Shown: positions 7,655-16,760 of the stretch, in pieces | How positions within the stretch are numbered: position 1 is the stretch's first letter | How the letters are laid out: each line of letters opens with the position of its first letter | Assembly (NCBI RefSeq): GCF_006636205.1 | Contig: NZ_VIGB01000003.1 | Span: 7,690,501-7,754,500, forward strand | Origin: Kitasatospora acidiphila | Lineage (GTDB): Bacteria; Actinomycetota; Actinomycetes; Streptomycetales; Streptomycetaceae | Length of the DNA: 64,000 bases | Reading direction: 5' to 3' | Notes under the pieces: generated by a model | What the model saw: the letters and a program-made list of their open reading frames with translations, nothing else | Databases searched by the model: none | Told to the model about the DNA's origin: nothing | Translations under genes and position numbers: made by a program

Positions 7655-8851
7655 TCAGGTCAGCGGGTTGAGCGCGAGCGCGGCCAGCAGCGCCGCGCCG
7701 TCGGCGAGCACCGACTCGTCGAAGGCGGCCTCGGGGGAGTGGTTGTAGGGCGCGGTGGCCAGGTCGCGCCCGGGCAGCAGGGCACCCAGGAAGAAGTAGG
7801 CGCCGGGCACCTGCTGCAGCACGTAGGAGAAGTCCTCGGAGCCCGCCTGCGGGTGCTCGACCTCGGTCAGCCGGTCGTCGCCGAGCAGGGTGCGCACGGT
7901 CTCGGCGACCCGGTCCGCGTGCCGCGGGTGGTTGGCGGTGACCGGGTAGCCCTGGTGGTACTCCACGTCGGCGGTCAGCCCGTGCGCCGCCGCGACACCG
8001 TGCACCACCGGCGGCAGCACCGCCATCGCCCGCTCCCGCGCGGCTGGGGAGAAGGTGCGCACGATGGCGGTGAACCGCGCCTCGTCCGGGATCACATTGG
8101 GCACCTCGCCGGCGTGGAAGGTGCCGACGGTGACCACCACCGGGTCGAAGATCGAGAAGGACCGGGTGACCGCCGTCTGCAGCGCCGTCACCGCCTCGCA
8201 GGCGGCCGGCAGCGGGTCGAGCGCGGCGTGCGGGGCAGAGCCGTGCCCGCCGCGCCCGCGCACCACCACCCGCAGCTGGTCGGCCGCCGCCATCGCGGTG
8301 CCGCGCAGCACCGCGACCTGCCCGCCTGGCAGTCGGCTGGAGAAGACGTGCAGGGCGTAGGCGGCGGCGACCGGGCGGTCCTCGCCGGCGGCGGTGAGCA
8401 CCCCTTCGTCGATCATCAGCTGGGCGCCGCCGTCGGTCTCCTCGGCGGGCTGGAACATGAAGACCACGTCGCCCGGCAGCTCGGCCCGCCGCTCGGCGAG
8501 CAGCCGGACGGCGCCCACCAGGATGGCCATGTGCAGGTCGTGCCCGCAGGCGTGCATCCGGCCGGGGATCGACGAGACCGGACCGCCGGGCTGCGGGCGC
8601 TCCGGCACCGGCAGCGCGTCCATGTCGGCGCGCAGCAGCACCGTCGGTCCGTCACCGGCCCCCCGGAGCACGGCGGTCACCGAGTCCAGCTCGCGGCCGC
8701 GGGTCACCTCCAGCGGCAGGCCGTCCAGCGCGGCCAGCAGCAGCCGCTGGGTGCGGGGCAGCCGCAGGCCCAGTTCGGGCACGGCGTGCAGGTCGCGGCG
8801 CAGGGCGATCAGGTCGGGTTGCAGGGCGGCGGCACTCTCCCGCAGGTCCAT
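7655..8851 (-). CDS. M20-family amidohydrolase (N-acyl-amino-acid/hippurate hydrolase type)
   Basis: 398 residues. Metal-binding motifs of M20 peptidases are in order: LLRADMDALPV, HACGHDLHMA, and FQPAEETDGGAQLMIDEG with the catalytic Glu pair, then AGSEDFSYVLQQVPGAYFFLG near the C-terminus. It should hydrolyse the amide of an N-acyl amino acid or similar small amide in the cytoplasm. It is the first gene on the opposite strand beyond the left cluster and shares a terminator with it, so membership in the cluster is uncertain. Confidence 0.9.
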   Translation of the reverse strand: MDLRESAAALQPDLIALRRDLHAVPELGLRLPRTQRLLLAALDGLPLEVTRGRELDSVTAVLRGAGDGPTVLLRADMDALPVPERPQPGGPVSSIPGRMHACGHDLHMAILVGAVRLLAERRAELPGDVVFMFQPAEETDGGAQLMIDEGVLTAAGEDRPVAAAYALHVFSSRLPGGQVAVLRGTAMAAADQLRVVVRGRGGHGSAPHAALDPLPAACEAVTALQTAVTRSFSIFDPVVVTVGTFHAGEVPNVIPDEARFTAIVRTFSPAARERAMAVLPPVVHGVAAAHGLTADVEYHQGYPVTANHPRHADRVAETVRTLLGDDRLTEVEHPQAGSEDFSYVLQQVPGAYFFLGALLPGRDLATAPYNHSPEAAFDESVLADGAALLAALALNPLT

Positions 8852-8920
8852 TCGTCGTCTCCCTGGGGTTGACGGTATCGGCTGGCTTCCAGCCTGCCAC
8901 CGGAGGCGGCCGTTGGACCG

Positions 8921-9610
8921 TCAGGCAGGCTGCGGCAGGCCGAAGAGCGGCAGGCAGCGGTCCAGGCCGTCGATCGCCACCGGGGTGGTGCGGTGCCGCT
9001 CCCAGGCGGCGCGATCGATCCGCAGCCGGGTGTTGGCCACGCGGTCGCCGCGCACCACGTGGTGCTCCACGCCGTCCTCGCGGTAGCCGAGCTTGCGGGA
9101 GACGGCGCGCGAGGCGTGGTTGTAGGCCATGGCGCCGGAGGTCGCCTCCAGCGCACCCAGGCCGGTGAAGGCCAACTCCAGCACGGCGGCCCGCATTTCG
9201 GTGCCCACCCCCTGGCCGTGGTGCCGCAGGCCGAGCCAGGAGCCGCTGCTGACCTCGCGCCGCACGGCGAAGTCGCGGCCGGTGACGGCCTGCAGGCCCA
9301 GCACCTCGCCGTCCCGGAACACGGCGAGGGTGAGCGCCCAGTCCTGCGGCGTCCAGGTGCCCCGGCGCAGCCAGTGGTGCTGGACGACGGAGCGGGCCCG
9401 CTCGGCGGGCGGCAGGTCGGTCCAGGGCACCAGGAAGGGCATCCGTTCGGGCTCGTGGACGCCCTCGGCGGCGAGGTCGGCGAGCAGGGCGAGCTCGTCC
9501 TCGGTGGGCAGCCGCAGTTCGAGGCGGGGTGTGGTCAGGCGCAGGCCCAGCAGGGGCCAGTGGTCACTCAGCATGACGGAATTGTGGTGAGCCGCCGGGC
9601 CGGTCGTCAT
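8921..9610 (-). CDS. GNAT N-acetyltransferase (RimJ/RimL type)
   Basis: About 229 residues from the distal ATG 9610, or 217 from ATG 9574 (MLSDHWPLLGL). TTPRLELRLPTEDELALLADLA is the standard RimJ/L opening, WLGLRHHGQGVGTEMRAAVLELAF is the acetyl-CoA loop (Q/R-x-x-G-x-G/A), and NHASRAVSRKLGYREDGVE is the C-terminal signature. It lies four bases after the TetR gene on the same strand, so the two probably share a transcript. Substrate unknown. Confidence 0.85.
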   Translation of the reverse strand: MTTGPAAHHNSVMLSDHWPLLGLRLTTPRLELRLPTEDELALLADLAAEGVHEPERMPFLVPWTDLPPAERARSVVQHHWLRRGTWTPQDWALTLAVFRDGEVLGLQAVTGRDFAVRREVSSGSWLGLRHHGQGVGTEMRAAVLELAFTGLGALEATSGAMAYNHASRAVSRKLGYREDGVEHHVVRGDRVANTRLRIDRAAWERHRTTPVAIDGLDRCLPLFGLPQPA

Positions 9611-9614
9611 CCGG

Positions 9615-10217
9615 TTATTCCGGATCCCCTTGCTGCGAGCCGTCGCCGTCCAGGGTGGCGCGGATGGCGGGGGCGAGCCGGGCGACCAGCTGATCGGGCG
9701 TCAGCGCGGCGATGGCGGGCAGCCGGATCAGGTAGCGGCTCAGCGCCAGGCCGAGCAGCTGGGCGGCCAGCACCCCGGCCATCCGCGCGGCCGTCTCGGG
9801 GCCGATCGCGGCGGCCAGCGAGGGCGCCACCTGCCGGGCGAAGACCTCGTGCAGGCGCTCGGCGGCCCGCTCGTTGGTGACGGCTGAGCGCAGCGTGATC
9901 AGCAGCGGATCGTCGGCCGCCGCACCCTCCCAGCGCTCCAGGAAGTGGCGCACCACCGCCTCGGCCAGTTCGGCCCGCGGCACCGCCGTGTAGTCGGGCA
10001 TCTGCAGGTCGATGGCGAGGGCGGTGTCGAAGAGCTGCTCCTTGCTGCCGAAGTAGCGCATCACCATCGAGGGGTCGATGCCCGCGTCCGCCGCGACGGC
10101 TCGGATGGTGGTCCGCTCGTAGCCGTGGGCGGCGAAACGCTCGCGAGCGCTGCGCAGGATGGCCGCCCGGGTGGTGTCCGCGGAGCGGCGCGGGGACGTC
10201 TGGTGTTCCTGAATCAT
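9615..10217 (-). CDS. TetR-family transcriptional regulator
   Basis: About 200 residues. The HTH reads RAAILRSARERFAAHGYERTTIRAVAADAGIDPSMVMRYFGSKEQLF, a textbook TetR N-terminus; the C-terminal ligand domain resembles TetR_C subfamilies (ALTPDQLVARLAPAIRATL). I start at ATG 10217 because the upstream ATG 10262 would place the start codon inside the operator. Divergent from the FAD monooxygenase gene, it probably represses both itself and that gene and is relieved by the enzyme substrate. Confidence 0.9.
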   Translation of the reverse strand: MIQEHQTSPRRSADTTRAAILRSARERFAAHGYERTTIRAVAADAGIDPSMVMRYFGSKEQLFDTALAIDLQMPDYTAVPRAELAEAVVRHFLERWEGAAADDPLLITLRSAVTNERAAERLHEVFARQVAPSLAAAIGPETAARMAGVLAAQLLGLALSRYLIRLPAIAALTPDQLVARLAPAIRATLDGDGSQQGDPE

Positions 10218-10229
10218 GCTGCCACCATA

Positions 10230-10316
10230 TGCCAACGCTTGTTGGCCAACATCCGTTGACATGCCGTCGCCGTCGGAGGATCGTTGTCAACGAGCGTTGG
10301 CCAACAAGCGTTGGCA
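10230..10316. promoter_or_regulatory. Twin inverted TetR operators between regulator and monooxygenase
   Basis: TGCCAACGCTTGTTGGCC(AAC) at about 10230-10251 recurs as its exact reverse complement at about 10294-10315. The match continues outward to CGTTGACA/TGTCAACG after three differing bases. Each copy has an internal GTTGGCCAAC dyad. One operator would cover each divergent promoter. Confidence 0.85.
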
Positions 10317-10337
10317 TCAACCGAAGGGGGCACCACC

Positions 10338-11489
10338 ATGACCAGCACCGCACGCTTCGAGGCGGCATTTCCCGAGACCACCACCGTGGCCATCGTGGGT
10401 GCGGGCCCGAGCGGTCTCACCCTCGCCATCACCCTCGCCGAGGCGGGCATCGACTTCGTGCTGCTCGACAAGCTCGCCGAGGGCGCCAACACCTCGCGGG
10501 CCGGAGTGGTGCATGCCCGCACCCTGGAGGTGCTGGAGCAGCTCGGGACGGCCGAGCAGCTGATCGACACCGGGCTGCGGCTTAACCGGTTCGCGGTCCG
10601 CGACGGCGCCCGCCCGCTGGTGCAGCTGTCGTTCGCCGGCCTGCCGACCAAGTACCCGTTCGCGCTGCTCACCCCGCAGTCCACCACCGAGCGGGTGCTG
10701 CGCGAGCGGCTGGAGGCGCTGGGCGGCACGGTGCACCGTCCCTACCAGGTGGCCGACTTGGCGCAGGACGCGGACGGGGTCGTCCTGACCATGAGCACCG
10801 GGGAGCGGCTTCGGGCGGCCTACGCGGTCGGCGCCGACGGGATGCACAGCACGGTCCGGGAGGCCGCCGGGATCGGGTTCACCGGCGGCAGCTACGACGA
10901 GTCCTTCGTGCTCGCCGACGTCCGGATGGACTGGGCGCCGGGCGCCGAAGAAGTCAGCCTGACCCTCGGCGGGGACGGGGTCTTCGTGGTCGCCCCGCTG
11001 CCCGGTGACGGCTACCGGGTGGTCGCGGTGGTCGACCAGGCCCGGGCCCAGGCCGCGCCCGACCTGGAGACCGTGCGGCGGCTGGTCGAGGAGCGGGCGC
11101 CCGGCCAGGCCGTGGTGCACGAGGTGCGCTGGTCCTCGCGGTTCCGGGTGCACCACCGGGTGGCCGACCGGTACCGGGCCGGTCGCGTCTTCGTGATCGG
11201 GGACGCCGCCCATGTGCACAGCCCCGTGGGCGGGCAGGGCATGAACACCGGTATGCAGGACGGCTATGCGCTCGGCCGGGCCTTCGCCACCGGCGACCTG
11301 GACGGCTACGAGGTGCGGCGCCGGCCGGTCGCGCAGCGGGTGGTGGCCTTCACCGACCGGATGACCCGGATCGCCACCGCCACCGGCGCCGGCCGCCACC
11401 TGCGCAACGCGGTGCTGCCGGTGCTGGGCCGCACCCCGGCCTTCCGGCGGCGGATGGCCTACGAGATCGCGGAGTTGAGCTACCGCTGA
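10338..11489 (+). CDS. FAD-dependent aromatic monooxygenase (PHBH fold)
   Basis: About 383 residues. VAIVGAGPSGLTLAITLAEAGID is the FAD-binding GxGxxG, TSRAGVVHARTLEVLEQLG the substrate-site segment, and VFVIGDAAHVHSPVGGQGMNTGMQDGYALG the GD motif. Class A flavoprotein hydroxylases of this type use NAD(P)H and oxygen to hydroxylate aromatics or inactivate drugs. It lacks the thioredoxin-like C-terminal domain of longer relatives. The start ATG 10338 follows GAAGGGGG. TetR control suggests inducible detoxification. Confidence 0.9.
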   Translation: MTSTARFEAAFPETTTVAIVGAGPSGLTLAITLAEAGIDFVLLDKLAEGANTSRAGVVHARTLEVLEQLGTAEQLIDTGLRLNRFAVRDGARPLVQLSFAGLPTKYPFALLTPQSTTERVLRERLEALGGTVHRPYQVADLAQDADGVVLTMSTGERLRAAYAVGADGMHSTVREAAGIGFTGGSYDESFVLADVRMDWAPGAEEVSLTLGGDGVFVVAPLPGDGYRVVAVVDQARAQAAPDLETVRRLVEERAPGQAVVHEVRWSSRFRVHHRVADRYRAGRVFVIGDAAHVHSPVGGQGMNTGMQDGYALGRAFATGDLDGYEVRRRPVAQRVVAFTDRMTRIATATGAGRHLRNAVLPVLGRTPAFRRRMAYEIAELSYR

Positions 11490-11737
11490 GCGGGTGTCAC
11501 GGTGCCGCTCAACCCGTCCCAGCTGACGGTGAGCTCGGCACCGTGGAACTCCCGCCCCAGCCGGGCCAGCATCGCCTCGGCGGCGCGCCTGGCCTGGTCG
11601 GGGTCGGCGTCGTCGGGCAAGTCGCCGAGCCTGCCGCAGATGAAGCCGCCGCCCTCGGGCGTGATGCTGTGCCGCCACTCGCCGCGAGCGCGCAGCAGGG
11701 TGATCCGGACGGGCAGGCGCGGTTGGAAGGCGCTCAT
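11480..11737 (-). CDS. Small hypothetical protein coupled to VWA gene
   Basis: 85 residues, not recognised. Segments LPVRITLLRARGEWRHSI, GGGFICGRLGDLPDDADPDQARRAAEAMLARL and HGAELTVSWDGLSG suggest a compact alpha/beta domain. The start forms an ATGA overlap with the stop of the VWA gene, so it is the third gene of that operon. Its end overlaps the convergent monooxygenase gene by 10 nt. Confidence 0.65.
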   Translation of the reverse strand: MSAFQPRLPVRITLLRARGEWRHSITPEGGGFICGRLGDLPDDADPDQARRAAEAMLARLGREFHGAELTVSWDGLSGTVTPAQR

Positions 11738-13071
11738 ACCGGCAGCAGCCTCTCGATCAGTGCGCCCAGTTGGCGCGCGTTGCGGCACGGGTGCATGGGG
11801 ACGACCGAGGCGTAGGGGGTGGCCGCCGAGTCGCCGCTGTCCCAGAGCGAGGGCGGCTCCGGGTTGAGCCAGAAGACCCGGCGGGCCCGGGCGGCGATCA
11901 GGCGCAGGGCGGGCAGGTTGGGGTCACGGCGGTTGGTGCGGGCGTCGCCGAGGATCAACACCGAGGTGCGCGGGCCGACCGCGTCCAGCCAGCGATCGGC
12001 GAACTCGCCCAGCGCCGTGCCGTAGTCGCTGTTGGTGTGCAGCCCCATCACCTGGGCCTCGGTGAGGATCCGCTGCGCCGAGGAGCCGAGCGCCGGGCTG
12101 ATCAGCTCCGTCACCTCGGCCATCCGGTTGACGAACCCGAACACCCGCACCCGGCTGAACTCCGCGCGCAGCGCCTGCACCAGCAGCATGGTGAAGTCGG
12201 CGAACCCGGCCACCGAACCCGAGATGTCGCACAGCAGCACCAACTCCGGGCGCTGCGGCCGCCGGTGGCGGTACGCCGGGCGCAGCGGCACCCCGCCGGT
12301 GGAGAGCGAGCGGCGCAGCGTGCGGCGCAGGTCGATCTCGCCGTGCGAGGCGCGGCGGCGGCGGGCGGCCAGCCGGGTGGCCAGCTTGCGGGAGAGCGGG
12401 CGGACGGCGCGGCGCAGCTCGGTGAGTTGGTCCCGTCCCGCATACAGGAAGTCGATCTGGTCGACGGTGGGCGCCACCGCGCGGCGGGCGATCCGGTCGG
12501 TGCCGCGCAGTTCGGCGATCCGGCGGCGGGCGTCGGTGCCGACCATGCCGCGGAACGCCTGGATCCGGCGGCGGATCTCGTCCGCCTCCAGCCGCTCGGT
12601 GAAGTCGGGCGCGCTGTCGCGGTCCGCGCGCAGGGCGGCCAGTACGCGGGCCAGCAGGATCTGCGGGCGCAGCCGGTCCAGGGTCTGGGAGGCCGAATAG
12701 CCGTCCGAAGCGGGGGAGTTGCCGTAGCGGCCGAGCGCCTGCACCGCCTCGGCGGCAAGCAGAGCCATCGCTGCCTGGTCGTTGGCGGTGAGCGCGGCGG
12801 CCAACCGGTCGCGCAGCTCGGCGACTTCGGTGGAGGGAGTCTCCAACGCCCCCACCCGGAGGGGGAAGTAGAGGTCGAAGGTGGCATCGAAGACGGCCCG
12901 TTGCTGCTCACCGCGCAGCAGCGCTGCGGCCAGGCCCTCGCGCAGCCGCTCCCGGTGCGCCAGGCCCAGCACCTCGACCACCGCCGCCGCGTCCACGGTC
13001 TCGCTCGGGCCCACCCGCAGCCCGTTCGCCCGCAGCGCCTGCACGAAGGCGGTCAGCCGCTCGGCGATCAC
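11734..13071 (-). CDS. CoxE-like VWA domain protein
   Basis: 445 residues from GTG 13071, which overlaps the ATPase stop (GTGA). The C-terminal half carries a von Willebrand A domain with the MIDAS motif LLCDISGSV and later LILGDARTN; the N-terminal half is helical and Arg-rich. It pairs with the MoxR ATPase upstream, the CoxD/CoxE-type arrangement in which an AAA+ protein and a VWA protein act as a metal-chelatase or maturation chaperone. No CO dehydrogenase subunits are in the window, so the client is elsewhere or different. Confidence 0.85.
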   Translation of the reverse strand: MIAERLTAFVQALRANGLRVGPSETVDAAAVVEVLGLAHRERLREGLAAALLRGEQQRAVFDATFDLYFPLRVGALETPSTEVAELRDRLAAALTANDQAAMALLAAEAVQALGRYGNSPASDGYSASQTLDRLRPQILLARVLAALRADRDSAPDFTERLEADEIRRRIQAFRGMVGTDARRRIAELRGTDRIARRAVAPTVDQIDFLYAGRDQLTELRRAVRPLSRKLATRLAARRRRASHGEIDLRRTLRRSLSTGGVPLRPAYRHRRPQRPELVLLCDISGSVAGFADFTMLLVQALRAEFSRVRVFGFVNRMAEVTELISPALGSSAQRILTEAQVMGLHTNSDYGTALGEFADRWLDAVGPRTSVLILGDARTNRRDPNLPALRLIAARARRVFWLNPEPPSLWDSGDSAATPYASVVPMHPCRNARQLGALIERLLPV

Positions 13072-13946
13072 GCGAGCGCCAACTTCTCGGTGGCGCGCCC
13101 GATGTCCTCCTGGTGCTTGAGCAGCACGCCGAGGGTGGCCCGCACCACGGCGTCGTCCAGGGTGTCGGCCCCGAGCGCCAGCAGGGTGCGGGCCCAGTCG
13201 ACGGTCTCCGCCACCGAGGGATGCTTGCGCAGCTCCATGGCACGCAGCGCGCCGACCACCGAGACCACCGACGCGGCCAGCGCGGCATCCAGCCCCGGCA
13301 CCCGCAGTCGGACGATCCGCTCTTCCAACTCGGCGTCCGGGAAGTCCAGGTGGAGGAAGAGGCAGCGGCGGCGCAGCGCCTCGGAGAGCTCCCGGGTGGC
13401 GTTGGAGGTGAGCACCACGAACGGCCGGCGCTCGGCGGTGACGGTGCCCAACTCGGGGATGGTCACCTGGAAGTCGCTGAGCACCTCCAGCAACAGGCCC
13501 TCGACCTCGACATCGGCCTTGTCGGTCTCGTCGATCAGCAGCACGGTCGGCTCGCTGCCGCGGATCGCGGTGAGCAGCGGGCGCGGCAGCAGGAACTCCT
13601 CGCTGAAGATGTCGGTGCGGGCCCGGTCCCAGGTCTCGTCGCGCCCGGCGGTGATCCGCAGCAACTGCTTGGCGTGGTTCCACTCGTAGAGCGCCCGGGC
13701 CTCGTCGACGCCCTCGTAGCACTGCAGCCGCACCAGCCGGGCGTCGGCCACGGCGGCCACCGCCTTGGCGAGTTCGGTCTTGCCGACGCCCGCCGGGCCC
13801 TCGACCAGCAGCGGCTTGCCCAGCCGGTCGGCCAGGAACACCGTGGTGGCGACCGCCGTGGAGGCCAGGTAGCCGGCCTCGGCCAGTCGCGTCGTGACCT
13901 CGTCCACCGAGGTGAAGAACCCAGTCGTCATGCCGTCAACTCCCAC
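13068..13946 (-). CDS. MoxR-family AAA+ ATPase
   Basis: 292 residues (ATG 13931 gives 287). Walker A is GPAGVGKTELAKAVA, Walker B is VLLIDETDKAD, sensor 1 is VLTSNATRELSEALRRRC. RLQCYEGVDEARALYEWN is the characteristic MoxR segment after Walker A. It is the first gene of the three-gene operon with the VWA protein and probably remodels a client complex in the cytoplasm. Confidence 0.92.
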   Translation of the reverse strand: MGVDGMTTGFFTSVDEVTTRLAEAGYLASTAVATTVFLADRLGKPLLVEGPAGVGKTELAKAVAAVADARLVRLQCYEGVDEARALYEWNHAKQLLRITAGRDETWDRARTDIFSEEFLLPRPLLTAIRGSEPTVLLIDETDKADVEVEGLLLEVLSDFQVTIPELGTVTAERRPFVVLTSNATRELSEALRRRCLFLHLDFPDAELEERIVRLRVPGLDAALAASVVSVVGALRAMELRKHPSVAETVDWARTLLALGADTLDDAVVRATLGVLLKHQEDIGRATEKLALA

Positions 13947-14092
13947 CCGTCGAGTCTGCCGCGGCTCAGCTTAGCCGCGGGACCGGCCAGAGGTTACTGC
14001 CCGGTAGCCGATTGCGGTCTCACCTTCCGCCACCCGCCTGCATAGAGTGGGCCGTCGCACCCCAGCGACGTTGACGGCCCGGAGGTTTGTGG

Positions 14093-15295
14093 ATGGACGC
14101 CCGCCCGGTGACGCTGCCCGGTCCGGAGGGCGGCCCGGGGCAGAGCCAGCCGTGGAACCGGCAGCGGTTGCGCAGCAACAACGAGTGGCTGCTGCTGGAG
14201 CGGCTGCGCACCGCCGGGCCGGTGTCGCGGGCCCAACTCGCACGCGACACCGGGCTGTCCAAGCCGACCGTGTCGGCCGCGCTGGCCGTGCTGGAGCAGG
14301 TCGGGCTGGTGCGGGAGGCCGGGCGGCTGACGCCGGAGCGCGGCCGGGTGGCGGTGCTCTACGAGCCGGACCCGGCCGCCGGGCACGTGCTCGGGGTGGA
14401 CATCGGGCGGGCCCGGCTGCGGGTGGCGGTCGCCGACCTGTCGGGGCGGATCACGGCCCGGCGGGACGTGCCCAACCGGGGCCGCAGCGCCAACGCGGTG
14501 GCCGACGCCGTGGTGGCCGCCGCCCAGGAGGCGATCGCCGAGGCGGGCCTGGCACCCGGCGAGGTGGTGCACGCGGCGGTCGGCTCGCCCGGCGTCTGGG
14601 ACGAGTCGCAGCAGCGGGTGCACTACGCCACCAAGCTGCCCGGCTGGGGGCGGCGCGGGCTGTTCGAGCGGATCGAGGCGGGTCTCGGCACCCGGATCAG
14701 CGTGCACAACGACGCCAACCTGGCCGCCCTCGGCGAGTACGCCGGCGGGGCCGGAACCGGCAGCCGGGTCTTCGTCTACCTGCTGATCGGCTCCGGGCTC
14801 GGCATGGGCGTGGTGGTGAACGGTGAGATCCAGCAGGGCGCGCACGGTGCCGCCGGGGAGATCGGGTTCCTGCCGCTGCCGGGGAGCGGCGTCAACCTGG
14901 AGCAGGCGGCGGCCGCCGAGTCGGTGGTGCGCGAGGCCAGGGCGGCGGGGATGACCGGGCCGCTGACCGCCAAGCGGGTCTTCGCGGCGGCCCGGGCCGG
15001 TGACGCCCGGGCGATGGCGGCGGTGCTCCGCGAGTCCGAGCAACTGGCCTTCTCGGTGGCGGTGGTGGCGGCCGTACTGGACCCCGACCTGGTGGTGCTG
15101 GGCGGCGGCCTCGGCAATGGCGCCGATCTGCTGCTCACCCCGGTGGAGCAGGCCCTGCACCGCCTCACCCCACTGCGGCCCCGGCTGGCCGGGAGCCTAC
15201 TGGGGGACGAGGCGGTGCTGCGCGGCGCGTTGGCGACGGCGCTCGGCACCGCCCGGCCCGAGGTCTTCGAAACCCTGACCTCAAACCTGAGCTGA
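14093..15295 (+). CDS. ROK-family transcriptional regulator
   Basis: About 400 residues. A winged helix (LLERLRTAGPVSRAQLARDTGLSKPTVSAALAVLEQVGLV) is followed by the ROK actin-like domain (VLGVDIGRARLRVAVADLSG, HAAVGSPGVWDE). The zinc-binding CxCGxxGCLE motif of sugar-kinase ROKs is absent where expected after GEIGFLPLPGSG, and the phosphate loop is altered, so it is a regulator rather than a kinase. ATG 14093 follows GGAGG at 14081-14085; TTG 14087 is less likely. Convergent with the permease gene and overlapping it by 15 nt. Confidence 0.87.
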   Translation: MDARPVTLPGPEGGPGQSQPWNRQRLRSNNEWLLLERLRTAGPVSRAQLARDTGLSKPTVSAALAVLEQVGLVREAGRLTPERGRVAVLYEPDPAAGHVLGVDIGRARLRVAVADLSGRITARRDVPNRGRSANAVADAVVAAAQEAIAEAGLAPGEVVHAAVGSPGVWDESQQRVHYATKLPGWGRRGLFERIEAGLGTRISVHNDANLAALGEYAGGAGTGSRVFVYLLIGSGLGMGVVVNGEIQQGAHGAAGEIGFLPLPGSGVNLEQAAAAESVVREARAAGMTGPLTAKRVFAAARAGDARAMAAVLRESEQLAFSVAVVAAVLDPDLVVLGGGLGNGADLLLTPVEQALHRLTPLRPRLAGSLLGDEAVLRGALATALGTARPEVFETLTSNLS

Positions 15296-16708
15296 CTGAA
15301 CGTCAGCTTGCCGGTACTCCTCGCGGATCTCCTGCGGGCCGAACGGCCAGACCCGCTCCACCTTGGACCAGATCAGGAAGGCCAGCACCCCGGCCGCCAC
15401 CCAGGCCAGCGACCATTCGATCGGGTGGTAGCCCGGCGCGTTCCGGTCGGCATAGCCGTAGACGACCAGCCAGCCGATCGCGGCCACGATGCCCGGCACC
15501 GGGTAGAGCCACATCCGGTACGGGCGCGGCAGGTCGGGCTGGCGCCGGCGCAGCACGGTCACGGCCAGGATCTGGGCGAAGGCCTGGACGATCACCATCA
15601 CCGTGGTGAGCAGGTTGATCAGGGTGTTGAGGTCGGTGTGCCGCCCGATCAGGAAGCCGACCGCGGTGACCGCGCCCATGGTGAGCAGGCCGAGCACCGG
15701 AAACTCGTGCCTGGCGTGCAACTTGGCGTAGGAGCGGAAGAACACCCGGTCCCGGGCCGCGTCATAGGGCACCCGGGAGCCGCCGAGCAGCCCGGTCAGC
15801 ACCGAGGCGAACGCGGTGACCAGGATCAGCACGGTGACCACGTCGGCAACCCTGGTGCCCCAGGCCAGTTTCAGCACGGCGGAGGCGACCGACTTGGAGG
15901 CCACCGAGTTCTTGTCCAGCATGTCCTGCCAGTTGATCGCGCCCAACACCCCGATCTGCAGCAGCAGGTAGATCACCATGATGCCGAGGATCGAGTAGAC
16001 GATGGAGCGCGGCAGCACCTTGCCGGGCTGCTTGACCTCGGCGCCCAGATAGGCGGTGGTGTTGTAGCCGAGGTAGTCGTAGATGCCGATGGTGAGGCCG
16101 GCGGCGAAGCCCAGCCAGAACTGACCGTGCGTCAACTCGACTGCGTGCGCTGGCCAGGTGAAAGCCCGGGTGGCGGAGAAGCGGCTGTAGGAGGCGATCA
16201 GCACGGCGGCCACGGCGACGATCATCACGCCCCACATCGCGGTGGCCAGCCTGGCGATCCGGTCAACCTTGCGCCACAGCAGCAGGACCACCGCCACCAC
16301 CGTGGCCAGGCCCACCAGATCGCCCTGGGTCTTCGTCATCTCCGGCCACAGGAAGCCTAGGTACTGCACGAAGCCGACCACGCCGGTGGACATGATCAGC
16401 GGGATGAAGAGCATCGCGGTCCAGACGAACAGGAACGGCATCAACCGCCCGCTGCGGTACTGGAAGGCCTCGCGGAGGTAGACGTAGGAGCCGCCGGCTC
16501 CCGGGAGCGAGGCGCCGAGCTCGGCCCAGACCAGCCCGTCCACCAGGGCCAGCACCGCGCCGGCGATCCAGCCGATGATCGCCTGCGGGCCGCCGAACGC
16601 GGCGACCATCAGCGGAATGGTGACGAACGGCCCGATGCCGCACATCTGGCTCATGTTGATCGCGGTGGCCTGGAAGAGGCCGATCCGCCTGCTGAGGGTG
16701 CCGGACAC
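15281..16708 (-). CDS. APC-family amino acid/polyamine permease
   Basis: About 475 residues and twelve predicted membrane spans. The opening FQATAINMSQMCGIGPFVTIPLMVAAFGG and WAELGASLPGAGGSYVYLREAF are hallmark APC motifs. GTG 16708, preceded by CGGAGTTGCCC, is chosen over the TTG at 16789, which lies beyond a likely operator. It should import an amino acid or amine with protons. A perfect palindrome about 55-70 bp upstream is probably its control site. Confidence 0.88.
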   Translation of the reverse strand: MSGTLSRRIGLFQATAINMSQMCGIGPFVTIPLMVAAFGGPQAIIGWIAGAVLALVDGLVWAELGASLPGAGGSYVYLREAFQYRSGRLMPFLFVWTAMLFIPLIMSTGVVGFVQYLGFLWPEMTKTQGDLVGLATVVAVVLLLWRKVDRIARLATAMWGVMIVAVAAVLIASYSRFSATRAFTWPAHAVELTHGQFWLGFAAGLTIGIYDYLGYNTTAYLGAEVKQPGKVLPRSIVYSILGIMVIYLLLQIGVLGAINWQDMLDKNSVASKSVASAVLKLAWGTRVADVVTVLILVTAFASVLTGLLGGSRVPYDAARDRVFFRSYAKLHARHEFPVLGLLTMGAVTAVGFLIGRHTDLNTLINLLTTVMVIVQAFAQILAVTVLRRRQPDLPRPYRMWLYPVPGIVAAIGWLVVYGYADRNAPGYHPIEWSLAWVAAGVLAFLIWSKVERVWPFGPQEIREEYRQADVQSAQV

Positions 16709-16760
16709 GGGCAACTCCGTGGGGTGGAGGGGCAGGTGGGGGTGTCGCGGGGTGGACCAT

